Below are positions 51,031-61,132 of a stretch of DNA of 64,000 bases, piece after piece. The number at the start of each line of letters is the position of its first letter. The stretch's first letter is position 1. Location of the stretch: the NCBI RefSeq assembly GCF_037154085.1, contig NZ_JBANRM010000001.1, positions 1,054,001-1,118,000 on the forward strand, written 5' to 3'. Both the position numbers and the translations under genes were made by a program. The stretch comes from Andeanibacterium fulvum (GTDB taxonomy: Bacteria > Pseudomonadota > Alphaproteobacteria > Sphingomonadales > Sphingomonadaceae). The notes under the pieces were generated by a model, which was not told where the DNA came from, did no database searches, and was given only the letters and a program-made list of their open reading frames with translations.

Positions 51031-52251
51031 ATGAAGACTTTTCGTGCGGCCATCCTTGGCGCAGGCCTTTGCCTTGCTGCGACAGCGATCGCCGGCTGTT
51101 CTTCCAGCGACCAGAAATTCGATCGCCCTCCCCCTCAGGTCGGCTTCGTCACGGTTGCGCCTTCGGCCGTGCCCGTCGCCGTTTCCCTGGGCGGCCGCAC
51201 TGTCGCTTACGAGACGAGCGAAGTGCGCCCGCAGGTGACCGGCATCATCCAGAAGCGCCTGTTCACCGAAGGCAGCTTGGTGCGTGCGGGCCAGCCGCTC
51301 TACCAGATCGACGCCAGCCTCTATCGCGCCGCCGTGCGTCAGGCCGAAGCCAACCTCGCCGCTGCCAGGGCCACGGCCGATGCCGCGACGGCGAAGGCCA
51401 ACCGCTACAAGCCGCTCGCCGCGCAGGAAGCCATCTCGCAGCAGGACCTGACCGACGCGGAAGCGCAGGCCCGTCAGGCGCAGGCCGCAGTCGCGCAAGC
51501 CTCCGCCGCGCTGGAAACCGCGCGGATCAACCTGCGCTTCTCCACCGTCTCCGCGCCGATCAGCGGCCGCATCGGGCGCTCGCTGGTCACCACCGGTGCC
51601 CTTGCCAGCGCGGCGCAGGCCCAGCCGCTCGCCGTGATCCAGCGGCTCGATCCGATCTATGTCGACATGCAGCAGTCCGGCGCGGAACTCACCGCGCTGA
51701 AGCAGGCGCTGGCCCGGGGCGAAGTCAGCCCCGGCAGCACCAGCGTGCGGCTGAAGCTGGATGACGGGACGTTCTACGCCCTGCCCGGCACGGTCGAATT
51801 CTCGGAAATCTCGGTGGATGAAAGCACCGGCACCGTCACTCTGCGTGCCCGCTTCCCCAATCCTCAGGGCCTGCTGCTGCCCGGCAGTTTCGTTACCGCC
51901 GTGTTCGATCAGGCCGTGCAGCCTTCCGCGTTCCTGGTGCCGCAATCGGCGGTGCAGCGCGATTTCGACGGCAGCGCCTTCGTCTATGTGGTGGAGACAG
52001 ACGCCAAGGGCGGCAAGGACGGTAAGGCCGGCGACAAGGCCAAGCGCCGCAAGGTCACCGCGGATCGCACCAGCGGCACGGACTGGGTCGTCACTTCGGG
52101 CCTGAAAAACGGCGACAAGGTCATCACCCAGGGCCTCGCCAATGTCAGGCAGGATGCCGATATCCGCCCCGTCCCGGCCAGTGCCCCGCAGCGCGTAGGC
52201 CCGCCTCCCGGCAAACCCGGACAGAACAGCCAGCCCGGAAAGCCGGGGTAA
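51031..52251 (+). CDS. RND efflux periplasmic adaptor (MFP) lipoprotein
   Basis: 406 residues from ATG 51031. Lipobox IAGC (residues ~20-23) predicts inner-membrane lipid anchoring, as in AcrA/MexA. The barrel-sandwich and hairpin regions are visible (VRPQVTGIIQKRLFTEGSLV, TARINLRFSTVSAPISGRIG). The C-terminus is Pro/Gly/Lys-rich low complexity. Links the inner-membrane pump to the outer-membrane channel encoded just downstream. Confidence 0.94.
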   Translation: MKTFRAAILGAGLCLAATAIAGCSSSDQKFDRPPPQVGFVTVAPSAVPVAVSLGGRTVAYETSEVRPQVTGIIQKRLFTEGSLVRAGQPLYQIDASLYRAAVRQAEANLAAARATADAATAKANRYKPLAAQEAISQQDLTDAEAQARQAQAAVAQASAALETARINLRFSTVSAPISGRIGRSLVTTGALASAAQAQPLAVIQRLDPIYVDMQQSGAELTALKQALARGEVSPGSTSVRLKLDDGTFYALPGTVEFSEISVDESTGTVTLRARFPNPQGLLLPGSFVTAVFDQAVQPSAFLVPQSAVQRDFDGSAFVYVVETDAKGGKDGKAGDKAKRRKVTADRTSGTDWVVTSGLKNGDKVITQGLANVRQDADIRPVPASAPQRVGPPPGKPGQNSQPGKPG

Positions 52252-52257
52252 GGCGTA

Positions 52258-55200
52258 ATGTCGCGGATCTTCATCGACCGGCCCATCTTCGCATGGGTGC
52301 TCGCGATCATCGTGATGATGGTCGGCGTCGGCTCGCTCACGGCGCTGCCGATCGAGCAATATCCCGATATCGCGCCCACCACCGTCAATGTGCGCGCGTC
52401 CTATCCCGGCGCATCGGCGGAAACGGTCGAGAACAGCGTCACCCAGATCCTCGAGCAGCAGCTCACGGGGATCGACGGGTTGCTCTATTTCAGTTCGGAT
52501 TCCAGCTCGCGCGGCCAGTCGAACATCACGGCCACCTTCGTGAAGGGCACCGATCCCGACATTGCGCAGGTGCAGGTCCAGAACAAGATCCAGGCCGCGA
52601 TCTCGCGCCTGCCTGCCGATGTGCAGCAGCAGGGCGTGCGCGTGACCAAGTCCAATTCGGACACGCTGCTGCTGGTCGCCGTCTATGACGAGACCGACAC
52701 GCGTTCCTATCAGGACGTGTCGGACTATCTCTCGTCCAACATCCAGGACACGCTTTCGCGCGTGGACGGCGTGGGCGACGTCAACGTGTTCGGCGCGCCG
52801 CACGCGATGCGCATCTGGCTCGATCCGATCAAGCTGGCCGCCTTCTCGCTCATGCCGGGCGACGTCATCACCGCCCTGCGCAACCAGAACACCGAAATCG
52901 CCGCGGGCGAAGTGGGCGGCCTGCCCTCGCCGCAGGGCCAGTTGCTCAACGCAACGGTCACTGCCCAGTCGCGCCTGCAGACGCCCGACCAATTCCGCAA
53001 CATCGTGCTCAAGACACTGCCCAGCGGGTCGAGCGTGCGGATCAAGGACGTTGCCCGGGTCGAGATCGGGGCGGAAAACTACAACATCCTGCTGCGCATG
53101 AACGGCCATCCCGGCGCGGGCATGGCGATCCAGCTTTCGCCCGGATCGGACGCGCTGCGCACGGCCGATCTGGTCAAGGCGAAGATGGACGAACTGGGCG
53201 CGAACCTGCCCGACGGCCTCGCCTATGCCTATGCCAACGACGCGACGAACTTCATCCGCCTGTCGGTGAGCGAAGTGCAGGTCGCCCTGCTCGAAGCCAT
53301 CGTGCTGGTCGTGATCGTGATGTTCGTGTTCCTGCAGAGCTGGCGTGCGCTGCTTGTGCCGGTCGTGGCCGTGCCGGTGGTGATGCTGGGCACGATGGGC
53401 ATGTTCTACCTCGCGGGCTTCTCGCTCAACACGCTGACCCTGTTCGGCCTCGTGCTGGCCATCGGCCTGCTGGTGGACGATGCCATCGTGGTGGTGGAGA
53501 ATGTGGAGCGCCTGCTGGAAGAGAACCCCGGCATGTCCCCGCGCGAGGCTACGATCCAGTCCATGGACGAATTGCAGATCGCGCTGATCGCCATCGCGCT
53601 CGTCCTGTCTGCAGTGTTCCTGCCGATGGCCTTCTTCGGCGGATCGACCGGCGTGATCTACCGCCAGTTCTCGGTCACGATCATCTCCTGCATGGTGCTG
53701 TCCGTGCTGGTAGCGCTAATCCTCAGCCCGGCGATCACTGCCAGCGTGCTCAAGCAGAAGCACCGCGGCGAGGATCTGGAATTCCACCGCCATTACGGCC
53801 GCTTCGCCCGGATCGAGAATGCGCTGGAAGGCGCGAAGGTGTGGTTCAACCGCAATTTCGACCGCATGGTGGGCCGCTATCTCAAGGCAGTCGAGGCCGT
53901 GGTGGATCGCAAGTGGCGCTTCCTGGGCCTTTATGGGCTGATCCTTGCCATTCTCGCGGGCCTGTTCCTGCACCTGCCCGGCGGCTTCCTGCCCAACGAG
54001 GATCAGGGCCGCATCATGGTGCAGTTCCGCCTGCCTCCGGGCGCCACTCAGGTCCGCACCATCGAACTGCGCGATCAGGTGGAGAAATATCTGGCCGAGC
54101 ATGAAAGCGCCAATGTCGAGACCATGTTCCTGGTCGCGGGCGGCGGCGGGGGCGGCCAGAACAGCGGCCAGGGCTTCATCAACCTGAAGCACTGGGACGA
54201 GCGCCCCGGCCCCGAAAACACTGCCGACGCCATTGCCCAGCGCGCCACCATGGCCTTCAGCGGCCTGCGCGACGGGCAGGTGTTCTTCATGGTGCCCGGA
54301 TCGGTGCGCGGCCTTGGCGACAGCGCCGGGTTCAACATGAACCTGCAGAACGTGACCGGCATGAGCCGCGAGCAATTCGTCGCCGCGCGCGACAAGCTGG
54401 TGGAAATGGCCAGCGCCAGCCCGCTGCTGGCCCAGGTCCGCTCCAGCGAACTGCCCGACAATGCCACGCTGAAGATCGACCTCGATACGCAGCGCCTGAC
54501 GGCTTACGGCCTGAATTCGTCGGACGTGAACACCACTCTCTCCACTGCGTGGGGCGGCCGCTACGTCAACGACTTCATCGAGAATGGCCGCGTGAAACGC
54601 GTCTATGTCCAGGGCGAGCCGGAATTCCGCGCCACGCCGGAAGACCTCTCGCAATGGTATGTCCGCGCCTCCGACGGCAGCATGGCGCCGTTCTCTGCCT
54701 TCTCGACGATCGGCTGGGCCACCACGCCCAATTCCACCAGCCGCTTCCAGGGCGTGCCGTCCTTCGGCATCACCGGCCAGGCGGCGCCGGGCGTCAGCTC
54801 GGGCGAAGCGATGGCGGAGATGGAGCGGCTGGCGGCCGAAATCCCCGGTACCGCCGTGGGCTGGACCGGATCGTCCTATGAGGAACGCCAGTCTTCCGGG
54901 CAGGCGCCGCTGCTCTATGCCCTGTCGGTGCTGGTCGTGTTCCTGTGCCTTGCCGCGCTTTACGAAAGCTGGTCCATCCCGGTGGCAGTGCTGCTGGTGA
55001 TCCCGCTCGGCCTTGTCGGCGCCCTGTTCGCCGCGACCCTCCGCGGGCTGGAGAATGACGTGTTCCTGCAGATCGGCCTGCTCACCACCATGGGGCTTGC
55101 CTCCAAAAACGCGATCCTGATGATCGAATTCGCGGAGCAGGAGGAGAAGAAGGGCAAGCGCATCATCGAGGCCGTGCTGGCCGCCGCGCGCATCCGCCTG

Positions 55201-55446
55201 CGCCCGATCCTGATGACCAGCTTCGCCTTCATCTTCGGCGTGCTGCCGCTGGCGATCTCCACCGGCGCGGGCGCGAACAGCCGCATCGCCATCGGCACTT
55301 CGGTGATCGGCGGCATGCTGACCGCCAGCGTGCTGGCAATCTTCTACATCCCGCTGCTGTTCGTTCTCGTCCGCCGCAGCACGCGCGACGGGCTGAAGAA
55401 GCTGCACCAGCGCTTCGGCCGCCGCCAGGGGGAGGCACAGGCATGA
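52258..55446 (+). CDS. RND multidrug efflux permease, HAE1 (AcrB/MexB) family
   Basis: 1062 residues. Starts MSRIFIDRPIFAWVLAIIVM as in AcrB. Proton-relay aspartates in LVLAIGLLVDDAIVVVENVE on TM4, and the duplicated twelve-helix plan with two large periplasmic loops. Exports hydrophobic drugs, solvents or aromatic metabolites. A glycine run (GGGGGGQNSG) in the second periplasmic domain is a small oddity. Seven bases after the adaptor; overlaps the channel gene by four bases. Confidence 0.96.
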   Translation: MSRIFIDRPIFAWVLAIIVMMVGVGSLTALPIEQYPDIAPTTVNVRASYPGASAETVENSVTQILEQQLTGIDGLLYFSSDSSSRGQSNITATFVKGTDPDIAQVQVQNKIQAAISRLPADVQQQGVRVTKSNSDTLLLVAVYDETDTRSYQDVSDYLSSNIQDTLSRVDGVGDVNVFGAPHAMRIWLDPIKLAAFSLMPGDVITALRNQNTEIAAGEVGGLPSPQGQLLNATVTAQSRLQTPDQFRNIVLKTLPSGSSVRIKDVARVEIGAENYNILLRMNGHPGAGMAIQLSPGSDALRTADLVKAKMDELGANLPDGLAYAYANDATNFIRLSVSEVQVALLEAIVLVVIVMFVFLQSWRALLVPVVAVPVVMLGTMGMFYLAGFSLNTLTLFGLVLAIGLLVDDAIVVVENVERLLEENPGMSPREATIQSMDELQIALIAIALVLSAVFLPMAFFGGSTGVIYRQFSVTIISCMVLSVLVALILSPAITASVLKQKHRGEDLEFHRHYGRFARIENALEGAKVWFNRNFDRMVGRYLKAVEAVVDRKWRFLGLYGLILAILAGLFLHLPGGFLPNEDQGRIMVQFRLPPGATQVRTIELRDQVEKYLAEHESANVETMFLVAGGGGGGQNSGQGFINLKHWDERPGPENTADAIAQRATMAFSGLRDGQVFFMVPGSVRGLGDSAGFNMNLQNVTGMSREQFVAARDKLVEMASASPLLAQVRSSELPDNATLKIDLDTQRLTAYGLNSSDVNTTLSTAWGGRYVNDFIENGRVKRVYVQGEPEFRATPEDLSQWYVRASDGSMAPFSAFSTIGWATTPNSTSRFQGVPSFGITGQAAPGVSSGEAMAEMERLAAEIPGTAVGWTGSSYEERQSSGQAPLLYALSVLVVFLCLAALYESWSIPVAVLLVIPLGLVGALFAATLRGLENDVFLQIGLLTTMGLASKNAILMIEFAEQEEKKGKRIIEAVLAAARIRLRPILMTSFAFIFGVLPLAISTGAGANSRIAIGTSVIGGMLTASVLAIFYIPLLFVLVRRSTRDGLKKLHQRFGRRQGEAQA

Positions 55447-56879
55447 GCCGGGCCACGAGCAAGACCATGCGTAAATCCGCCCTCGCCCTCCTGCCGCTGG
55501 TTCTGCCAGTGGTTCTGGGTGCCTGTTCCATGGCGCCCGACTATGCGCAGCCCGAAGCGCCGGTTCCGCCAAGCTGGCCGGTGGGCGAAGCCTATCCGGT
55601 GGAAGGCGAGGCTGACCTGCCCGCCCTCTCCTATACGGAGATATTCCGCGATCAGCGCCTGCAGACCCTGATCGGGCAGGCGCTGGCCAATAATCGCGAC
55701 CTGCGGATCGCGGCGGCCAACCTCGCCTCCGCCCGCGCGCAGGTGCGCGTGACGCGCGCGGCGCAATTCCCGGAAGTCTCGGTGCGGGGCTCGGCCGATA
55801 TCAGCGACAATGGCGGCACCAGCGGCGAAAGCTATGCGCTGCAGGGCGGCATTTCCGGCTTCGAGCTGGATTTGTTCGGCAAGCTCGCCAACGCCACGGC
55901 AGCCCAACGCGAGCGCGAGCTGGCCAGCGAGGCTTCGGCCCGCTCGGTGCGGCTGGGGCTGGTGGCGGACCTTGCCAGTGCCTGGGCCACCTATGCGGCG
56001 GATCGCGACCTGCTGGCCATTGCCGAACAGAGCGCCGCCAATGCTCGCCGCAGCGTGGACCTCACCCGCGCCCGGCTGGAAGGCGGCATCGCCCCGCGTA
56101 CCGACCTGAGGCAGGCCGAGCAGATTCTCGCCACTGCCGAAGGGGACCTTGCGGCACAGAAGGCCGCGCTGGCGGAAGACGTCAACCTGCTGCGCCTGCT
56201 GGTGGGGGCCGATGTCGATCCGGCGCTGCTGCCCGCTGGCCTCGGCGAAGTGCTGGCGAGCATCGAGAGCCTGCCTGCTGGCACCAGCTCCGCCGTGCTG
56301 CTGCGCCGCCCGGATGTGGCGCAGGCCGAATATCTCCTGCGCGCCGCCAATGCCGACATCGGCGTGGCGCGGGCCAGGCTGTTCCCGCAGATCACGCTCA
56401 CCGGCCTGCTCGGCTTTGCCAGCGACGCGCTCGGCTCGCTGTTTACCAGCGGCGCCTTCAGTGCCTCGGCCGGCGCGGATGCGAGCTACGCGATCTTTGC
56501 CGGTGGCGGCAGGCAGGCAGGCGTCGCCGTGAGCGAAGCCGATCGCGATGCGGCCCTCGCCAGCTACGAGAAAGCCATCCAGTCCGCCTTCCGCGAAGTG
56601 GCCGACGCACTGGCGACCAAGGGCACGATTGCCGATCGCATGAGCGCCGCCCGGATGAATACCGAAGCGGCCAGCGATACGGCCAGCCTCACCGAAGCGC
56701 GCTATCGCGGCGGGGTGGACAGCTTCCTCGCCAATCTGGTCGCCCAGCGCAGCCTCTACACCGCGCAAAGGCAGGAAGTGGCGATCTCGCTGATCGCGGT
56801 GCAGAACCGCGTGGAACTGTACCGCGTGCTGGGCGGCGATGCGGAACTGGGCCAGGGCGCTTTTACGCTGCCGCAGTAG
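55443..56879 (+). CDS. Outer-membrane efflux lipoprotein, NodT/OprM family
   Basis: 478 residues. Lipobox LGAC (~residues 25-28) and MAPDYAQPEAPVPPSW after it are typical of OprM/NodT. Two repeated TolC-type halves contain ALANNRDLRIAAANLASARA and RRPDVAQAEYLLRAANADIG. Forms the trimeric outer-membrane exit of the pump. Translationally coupled to the permease. Confidence 0.95.
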   Translation: MSRATSKTMRKSALALLPLVLPVVLGACSMAPDYAQPEAPVPPSWPVGEAYPVEGEADLPALSYTEIFRDQRLQTLIGQALANNRDLRIAAANLASARAQVRVTRAAQFPEVSVRGSADISDNGGTSGESYALQGGISGFELDLFGKLANATAAQRERELASEASARSVRLGLVADLASAWATYAADRDLLAIAEQSAANARRSVDLTRARLEGGIAPRTDLRQAEQILATAEGDLAAQKAALAEDVNLLRLLVGADVDPALLPAGLGEVLASIESLPAGTSSAVLLRRPDVAQAEYLLRAANADIGVARARLFPQITLTGLLGFASDALGSLFTSGAFSASAGADASYAIFAGGGRQAGVAVSEADRDAALASYEKAIQSAFREVADALATKGTIADRMSAARMNTEAASDTASLTEARYRGGVDSFLANLVAQRSLYTAQRQEVAISLIAVQNRVELYRVLGGDAELGQGAFTLPQ

Positions 56880-56962
56880 GGGCCGAGTTTCGGGCGCTCC
56901 GTAGTTGACCCGGCGCATGCGAGGGTTTTTCTCGCGCATAGGCGCGAAGCTTTGCTGAATAT

Positions 56963-57042
56963 CGTCGTCCCGGGCTTGACCCGGGATCGCTGTGATCTGG
57001 GCGCTTCGTGGCCAGCGGTCCCGGATCAAGTCCGGGACGACG
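56963..57042. repeat. REP-like palindromic hairpin (first of two)
   Basis: CGTCGTCCCGGGCTTGACCC... at 56963-56986 pairs with 57019-57042, 22 of 24 positions matching. Located between the convergent efflux operon and LacI gene. Same core (CCCGGACTTG) as the element at 47270. Confidence 0.7.
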
Positions 57043-57066
57043 GATCAGGCTGGACCCACTCTACCC

Positions 57067-57142
57067 CGTCACCCCAGCCCTGTGCCGGGGTCCAGCTTTG
57101 TGTCCGGAAATAGCGGGATCCCGGATCAAGTCCGGGATGACG
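57067..57142. repeat. REP-like palindromic hairpin (second of two)
   Basis: The left arm begins CGTCACCCC at 57067 and the right arm ends GGGATGACG at 57142. Pairing is imperfect in the middle. Tandem with the hairpin at 56963; together they fill most of this 295-bp gap. Confidence 0.6.
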
Positions 57143-57174
57143 AGAGGGTAGGCGTTCTACCCAACACGAACCCG

Positions 57175-58230
57175 CTAGCCCCGCGCCCCAACCGGCCCCG
57201 TCGAGGCGCGCACCACCAGTTCGCTGGCCAGTTCCGCATGCCGCTCGGGCAGTTCCGCCCCGCTCGCCTGTGCGATCAGATATTCCACTGCCGCGCCGGC
57301 CATCTTGCGGATCGGCTGGCGCACGGTGGTGAGCGGCGGCCACAGGAAGCGTACTACGGCGGAATCGTCGAAACCCGCGATCGAGATATCTGCCGGCACT
57401 TTCAGCCCGCGCCGCGTCGCTGCCGTGACCACGCCCGCCGCCATGAAATCATTGGTGGCGAAGATCGCGCTCGGCGGGTCTGCCATTGCGAGCAGGGCCT
57501 CGCCAGCCGCCAGCCCGCCTTCGAAAGTGAAGTCCCCCGGCTGGAACAGCAGCTGCGCCCTGCCCTCGGCCGCTTCGCGAAAGGCCACTACACGCACGGC
57601 GGCGGCGATGTGATCTTCCGGCCCGCCGACCAGCCCGATGCGGCGATGGCCAAGGCCGATCAAATGCTCCGCCATGGCACGGGCGCCGCCATATTCGTCG
57701 CTCGCCACGGAAGACGAACGGTCCGGCTCCAGCCCCGGAGCGAAGCGAACGTAAGGAACGCCCAGATCGTCCAGCGCATCCAGCAGCTTCACCCGGTCCG
57801 CCGAGGGCGGCGCGAGCATCACCCCATCCAGCGCAATGCGCGACAATTGCGCCCGCAGTGCATGCGGCCAGTTTTTCGCCGTAAAATCATAGGGCTCAAC
57901 GAAGAAGTGATAGCCTTGCTCGCGACAGGCGATCAGCGCACCGGCCTGAAGATCGACGAGATAGGGCGAGAAATAGGCATTGGCATCGCCTTCGCGGAAG
58001 AACTCCGTCTGGTCCACGAGCAGCGCCACGGCATAGCCGCGCCGCCCGGCCAGCGTGCGGGCCGCAAGGTTGGGCTGGTAATCCAGTTCCGCCATCGCCT
58101 TGAGCACGCGGCCGCGCAATTCTGCCCCGACGCGCGGATTTTCGTTCAACACGCGCGAGACCGTCTTGAACGAGACTTCGGCCTTCTTTGCGATGTCTAT
58201 GATCGTCGGACGCCGCTTGTGGGTCGCCAT
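57175..58230 (-). CDS. LacI-family transcriptional regulator
   Basis: 351 residues. The N-terminal helix-turn-helix TIIDIAKKAEVSFKTVSRVL and hinge helix NLAARTLAGRRG are classical, followed by a periplasmic-binding-protein-like effector domain (SAIFATNDFMAAGVVTA, ISIAGFDDSAVVRF). Its target is not adjacent: it is convergent with the efflux operon. Sphingomonad LacI proteins usually control sugar uptake, so the FucP/aldolase genes are possible distant targets, but this is a guess. Confidence 0.93.
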   Translation of the reverse strand: MATHKRRPTIIDIAKKAEVSFKTVSRVLNENPRVGAELRGRVLKAMAELDYQPNLAARTLAGRRGYAVALLVDQTEFFREGDANAYFSPYLVDLQAGALIACREQGYHFFVEPYDFTAKNWPHALRAQLSRIALDGVMLAPPSADRVKLLDALDDLGVPYVRFAPGLEPDRSSSVASDEYGGARAMAEHLIGLGHRRIGLVGGPEDHIAAAVRVVAFREAAEGRAQLLFQPGDFTFEGGLAAGEALLAMADPPSAIFATNDFMAAGVVTAATRRGLKVPADISIAGFDDSAVVRFLWPPLTTVRQPIRKMAGAAVEYLIAQASGAELPERHAELASELVVRASTGPVGARG

Positions 58231-58339
58231 TGGGGGCTCGCTTCTGCTTTGCCCCTATCCTTGGCAGGAAATGCACGCCGCCGCCAGTACCGCGGGCATT
58301 GACAACACTGGCGACGGCGGCAAGCCGCCCCGAAACAGG

Positions 58340-58783
58340 TCAGGCCGGCTGGGGCAGTCGCACGATAGAGAACCAGAAATTCTCGATCCGCGAGACGATA
58401 TCGAGGAAGCTGGAGAAATCGACCGGCTTCGAAATGAAGCAATTGGCGTGTTCCTCGTAAGACTTCACGATGTCCGCTTCGGATTCCGAGGATGTCAGCA
58501 CCACAACCGGAATGGTCAGCAAGGTCGGGTCCTGCTTGATTTCCGCAAGCACGGAATGGCCGCTGATACCCGGCAGGTTGAGGTCCAGCAGGACAAGGTC
58601 CGGCCGGGGCGCGTTGCCGAAGTCTCCGCGCCGGTAAAGAAAGTCGAGCGCATCCTTGCCGTTGGTGACGGCGTGCAGGACATTGGCGACTTTTGCCTCC
58701 TTCAGCCCTTCCTTGGTCAGGCGGATATCGGCCGGATTGTCTTCCACCAGCAGGATCTCGATCGGGGATTGTGCTTGGTTCAT
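58340..58783 (-). CDS. Single-domain response regulator (Rcp1-like)
   Basis: 147 residues, a receiver domain only. LLVEDNPADIRLT gives the acidic pair, VLLDLNLPGISG the phospho-acceptor Asp, VVLTSS the Thr and FISKPVD the Lys. The insertion DFLYRRGDFGNAPRPD is typical of Rcp1-type partners of phytochrome-like kinases. No output domain, so it relays phosphate or acts by binding. Its ATG overlaps the kinase stop by one base, so it is the kinase's partner. Confidence 0.92.
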   Translation of the reverse strand: MNQAQSPIEILLVEDNPADIRLTKEGLKEAKVANVLHAVTNGKDALDFLYRRGDFGNAPRPDLVLLDLNLPGISGHSVLAEIKQDPTLLTIPVVVLTSSESEADIVKSYEEHANCFISKPVDFSSFLDIVSRIENFWFSIVRLPQPA

Positions 58784-61125
58784 CAGGCAGCTTCCTCTTG
58801 CTGACGTTCGGGCAGGGTAAAGCGGAAGATCGATCCTCCACCAGTCCCCGGCTCGACCCAGATCAGCCCGCCATGCAATTCGACGATGCGCTTGCAGGCG
58901 GCCAGGCCGATGCCCGTTCCCTCATATTGCTCGCGGCTATGCAGGCGCGAGAATATCTCGAATATCTTCTCATTGAACTCCGGATCGATACCGATGCCGT
59001 TATCGGTAATGACAAATTCCCACAGTCTGCCGCGCTGCTGCGCCTCGATCTTGATGTGAGGCGGGCGGTCGCTGCGGAATTTGAGCGCATTGCCGATCAG
59101 ATTGGTGAACAATCGCTCGATCTGGCCGGGATCGCCCTCGATCCGGGGCAGAGGCCCGATCTCGATCGTGGCGCCGCTTTCCTCGATCTGGGGCTGGAAC
59201 AGGGCAATCACGGCTTCCAGTTCGGCACGCAGATCGATCGACTTCACTTTCAGCGGGCGGTTGCTGACGCGCGAATAGGTCAGCAAATCGTTGATCAGCC
59301 GCTTCATCCGGCGCGCCCCATCCACCGCGAAGCCGATGAATTCATCCGCATCGGAATCGAGCTTGCCCTTATAGCGCCGCTCGATCAGGCCCATGTAGCT
59401 GTCGACCATGCGCAGGGGTTCCTGCAGATCGTGCGAGGCGACATAGGCGAACTGCATCAGTTCCTGGTTCGAACGGGCGAGCTTCTCGTTGGTCTCGCGC
59501 AGCATGTCCTGCCCGGCCTTGCGGCGGGTGATATCGGCCACCGAGACCACGATCTGCCCGTCCGAGCCGTCGTCATTGAGCGGGGCCAGCGCGATTTCCA
59601 CCGGCACTTCGCTGCCATCCTTGCGCCTGCCGTACAGGTCGCGCCCGGCGCCCATGGGTCGGATTTCGGGCTGGGCGACATAGGCCTGACGCTGCCCCGG
59701 ATGATCCGCATGATAACGCTGCGGAATCAGCAGTTCGACCGGCTGGCCCAGCAATTCCGCCGGTTCATAGCCGAAGATAGCAGTGGTGCGATCATTGACC
59801 CGCCGGATGATCCCGTTGCGGTCGGCCACCAGGATCGCCTCGGGCATGACGTCGATCACGCGGGCGGTTCGTGCCTCGGCATCGCGCAGGTCGCGTTCGC
59901 GGGCCTCGACCCTTTCGACCATGGTTTCGAAACTGCGGGCAAGCGCACCCACTTCGTCCGAGCGGGACGCGATCCCCCCGATATCGACCGAGCGCTCGCC
60001 CATGGCCACTGCGGCGGCCGTCTCGCTGATTTCCTTGAGCGGACGGGAAAGCGTGCGAGTGAACCACGCCATCGCCGCCAGACCAAGCAGCAGGATCACT
60101 CCGGCACCCATGAAGGCGCGATTGCGCACGGTGATGAGGCTGGCATCGAGCGCCCCTGCCGGGATCGTCTCGGCGATGACGGCGAATTGCTTCGTGTCGC
60201 GGGGATCGTAATCCACCTTGGTGGCAGCGGCGAGCAGGCTGCTGTCGCCCGTGGAAATGAAGCCCGCAAAACGCCCGGAAGTGTCCTCCATGAAGTGCTT
60301 CATGCCGGGGAATTCGTCCTGCAAGCGGTAGTGCCTGCCGAACTCGAAGCCGAAAGTGCGGCTCGGATCGGGGTGGGCAAGATAGTCGCCGGACTGGTTG
60401 GTGACGAAATAGGCGGCGCCATCCTCCCTCGGGCCCCTGACGATCTCGAAAATCCTGTTCATGTCGACATTGATGACGACCATGCCCAGCTTCTCGCCGC
60501 TATCCGACACGACCGGCGTCGCCGCGCGGATCACCGCGAGGTGAGGCGTTTCGATCTGCCCATGCTCGCGATTGAGATCGATGGGAGAAAGATAGACCTC
60601 GCCCTTGCCCAGCAGGCGGGTTTCCCGGACGTAGGGCCGGTCGATCTTGGTCTGCAGTTCCGCTTCGGGGATGCGGCGGATGGTGCCGTCGCGCAGGCGA
60701 TCCACCCGCACGATCTCGCGCCCGCCATTCTGGAAACCGATGATCCGCACCTGCACATATTCGGGCCGTGCCTCGATCATGCCTTCAAAGATGGTGGCCA
60801 GCCGATCACGCCACAGCGCGGCGGTCGATCCGTCCTGCGGGTCCACCCCGCCGCTGCTCAGGGCGCGGAACGTGCCCATTGTCGGCGGCACTTTGGTGAG
60901 TAGCAAGGTGTCCTGCCGGGCGAATTCGATGCGCGAGCGCAGCCGCGTGGCCGAAACCTCGACATTGCCGGCAAGCCGCTGCGTATCGCGTTCGATCAGG
61001 ATGTCCTCGCTGCCGCGATAGAAATACCACGACAGCGCCATGACCGAGAGCATGCCCACCAGCCCCGCGGCCAGCGCGATCCGGGTTGCAAGGCCAAGGC
61101 CGCGCAGATTGATGCCCCCGGTCAT
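58783..61125 (-). CDS. Cache-HAMP-PAS sensor histidine kinase
   Basis: 780 residues from ATG 61125; a longer frame overlapping the upstream gene exists but adds a non-membrane leader. TM1 ~12-34, a large periplasmic Cache-like sensor (~35-300), TM2 ~305-325, HAMP (~325-380), PAS (AILVADRNGIIRRVNDRTTA, ~405-520), then HisKA with His565 in SHDLQEPLR and HATPase_c (LIGNALKF, DNGIGI). The SHDLQEPLR type pairs with Rcp1-like regulators, as the next gene shows. Senses a periplasmic small molecule. Confidence 0.92.
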   Translation of the reverse strand: MTGGINLRGLGLATRIALAAGLVGMLSVMALSWYFYRGSEDILIERDTQRLAGNVEVSATRLRSRIEFARQDTLLLTKVPPTMGTFRALSSGGVDPQDGSTAALWRDRLATIFEGMIEARPEYVQVRIIGFQNGGREIVRVDRLRDGTIRRIPEAELQTKIDRPYVRETRLLGKGEVYLSPIDLNREHGQIETPHLAVIRAATPVVSDSGEKLGMVVINVDMNRIFEIVRGPREDGAAYFVTNQSGDYLAHPDPSRTFGFEFGRHYRLQDEFPGMKHFMEDTSGRFAGFISTGDSSLLAAATKVDYDPRDTKQFAVIAETIPAGALDASLITVRNRAFMGAGVILLLGLAAMAWFTRTLSRPLKEISETAAAVAMGERSVDIGGIASRSDEVGALARSFETMVERVEARERDLRDAEARTARVIDVMPEAILVADRNGIIRRVNDRTTAIFGYEPAELLGQPVELLIPQRYHADHPGQRQAYVAQPEIRPMGAGRDLYGRRKDGSEVPVEIALAPLNDDGSDGQIVVSVADITRRKAGQDMLRETNEKLARSNQELMQFAYVASHDLQEPLRMVDSYMGLIERRYKGKLDSDADEFIGFAVDGARRMKRLINDLLTYSRVSNRPLKVKSIDLRAELEAVIALFQPQIEESGATIEIGPLPRIEGDPGQIERLFTNLIGNALKFRSDRPPHIKIEAQQRGRLWEFVITDNGIGIDPEFNEKIFEIFSRLHSREQYEGTGIGLAACKRIVELHGGLIWVEPGTGGGSIFRFTLPERQQEEAA

Positions 61126-61132
61126 GGCAGGC

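Noticed and set aside
53716..55572. A 618-codon frame opposite the RND permease
   Set aside because: Mirror frame of a clear AcrB-type gene; no domain, no ribosome-binding site, biased composition.
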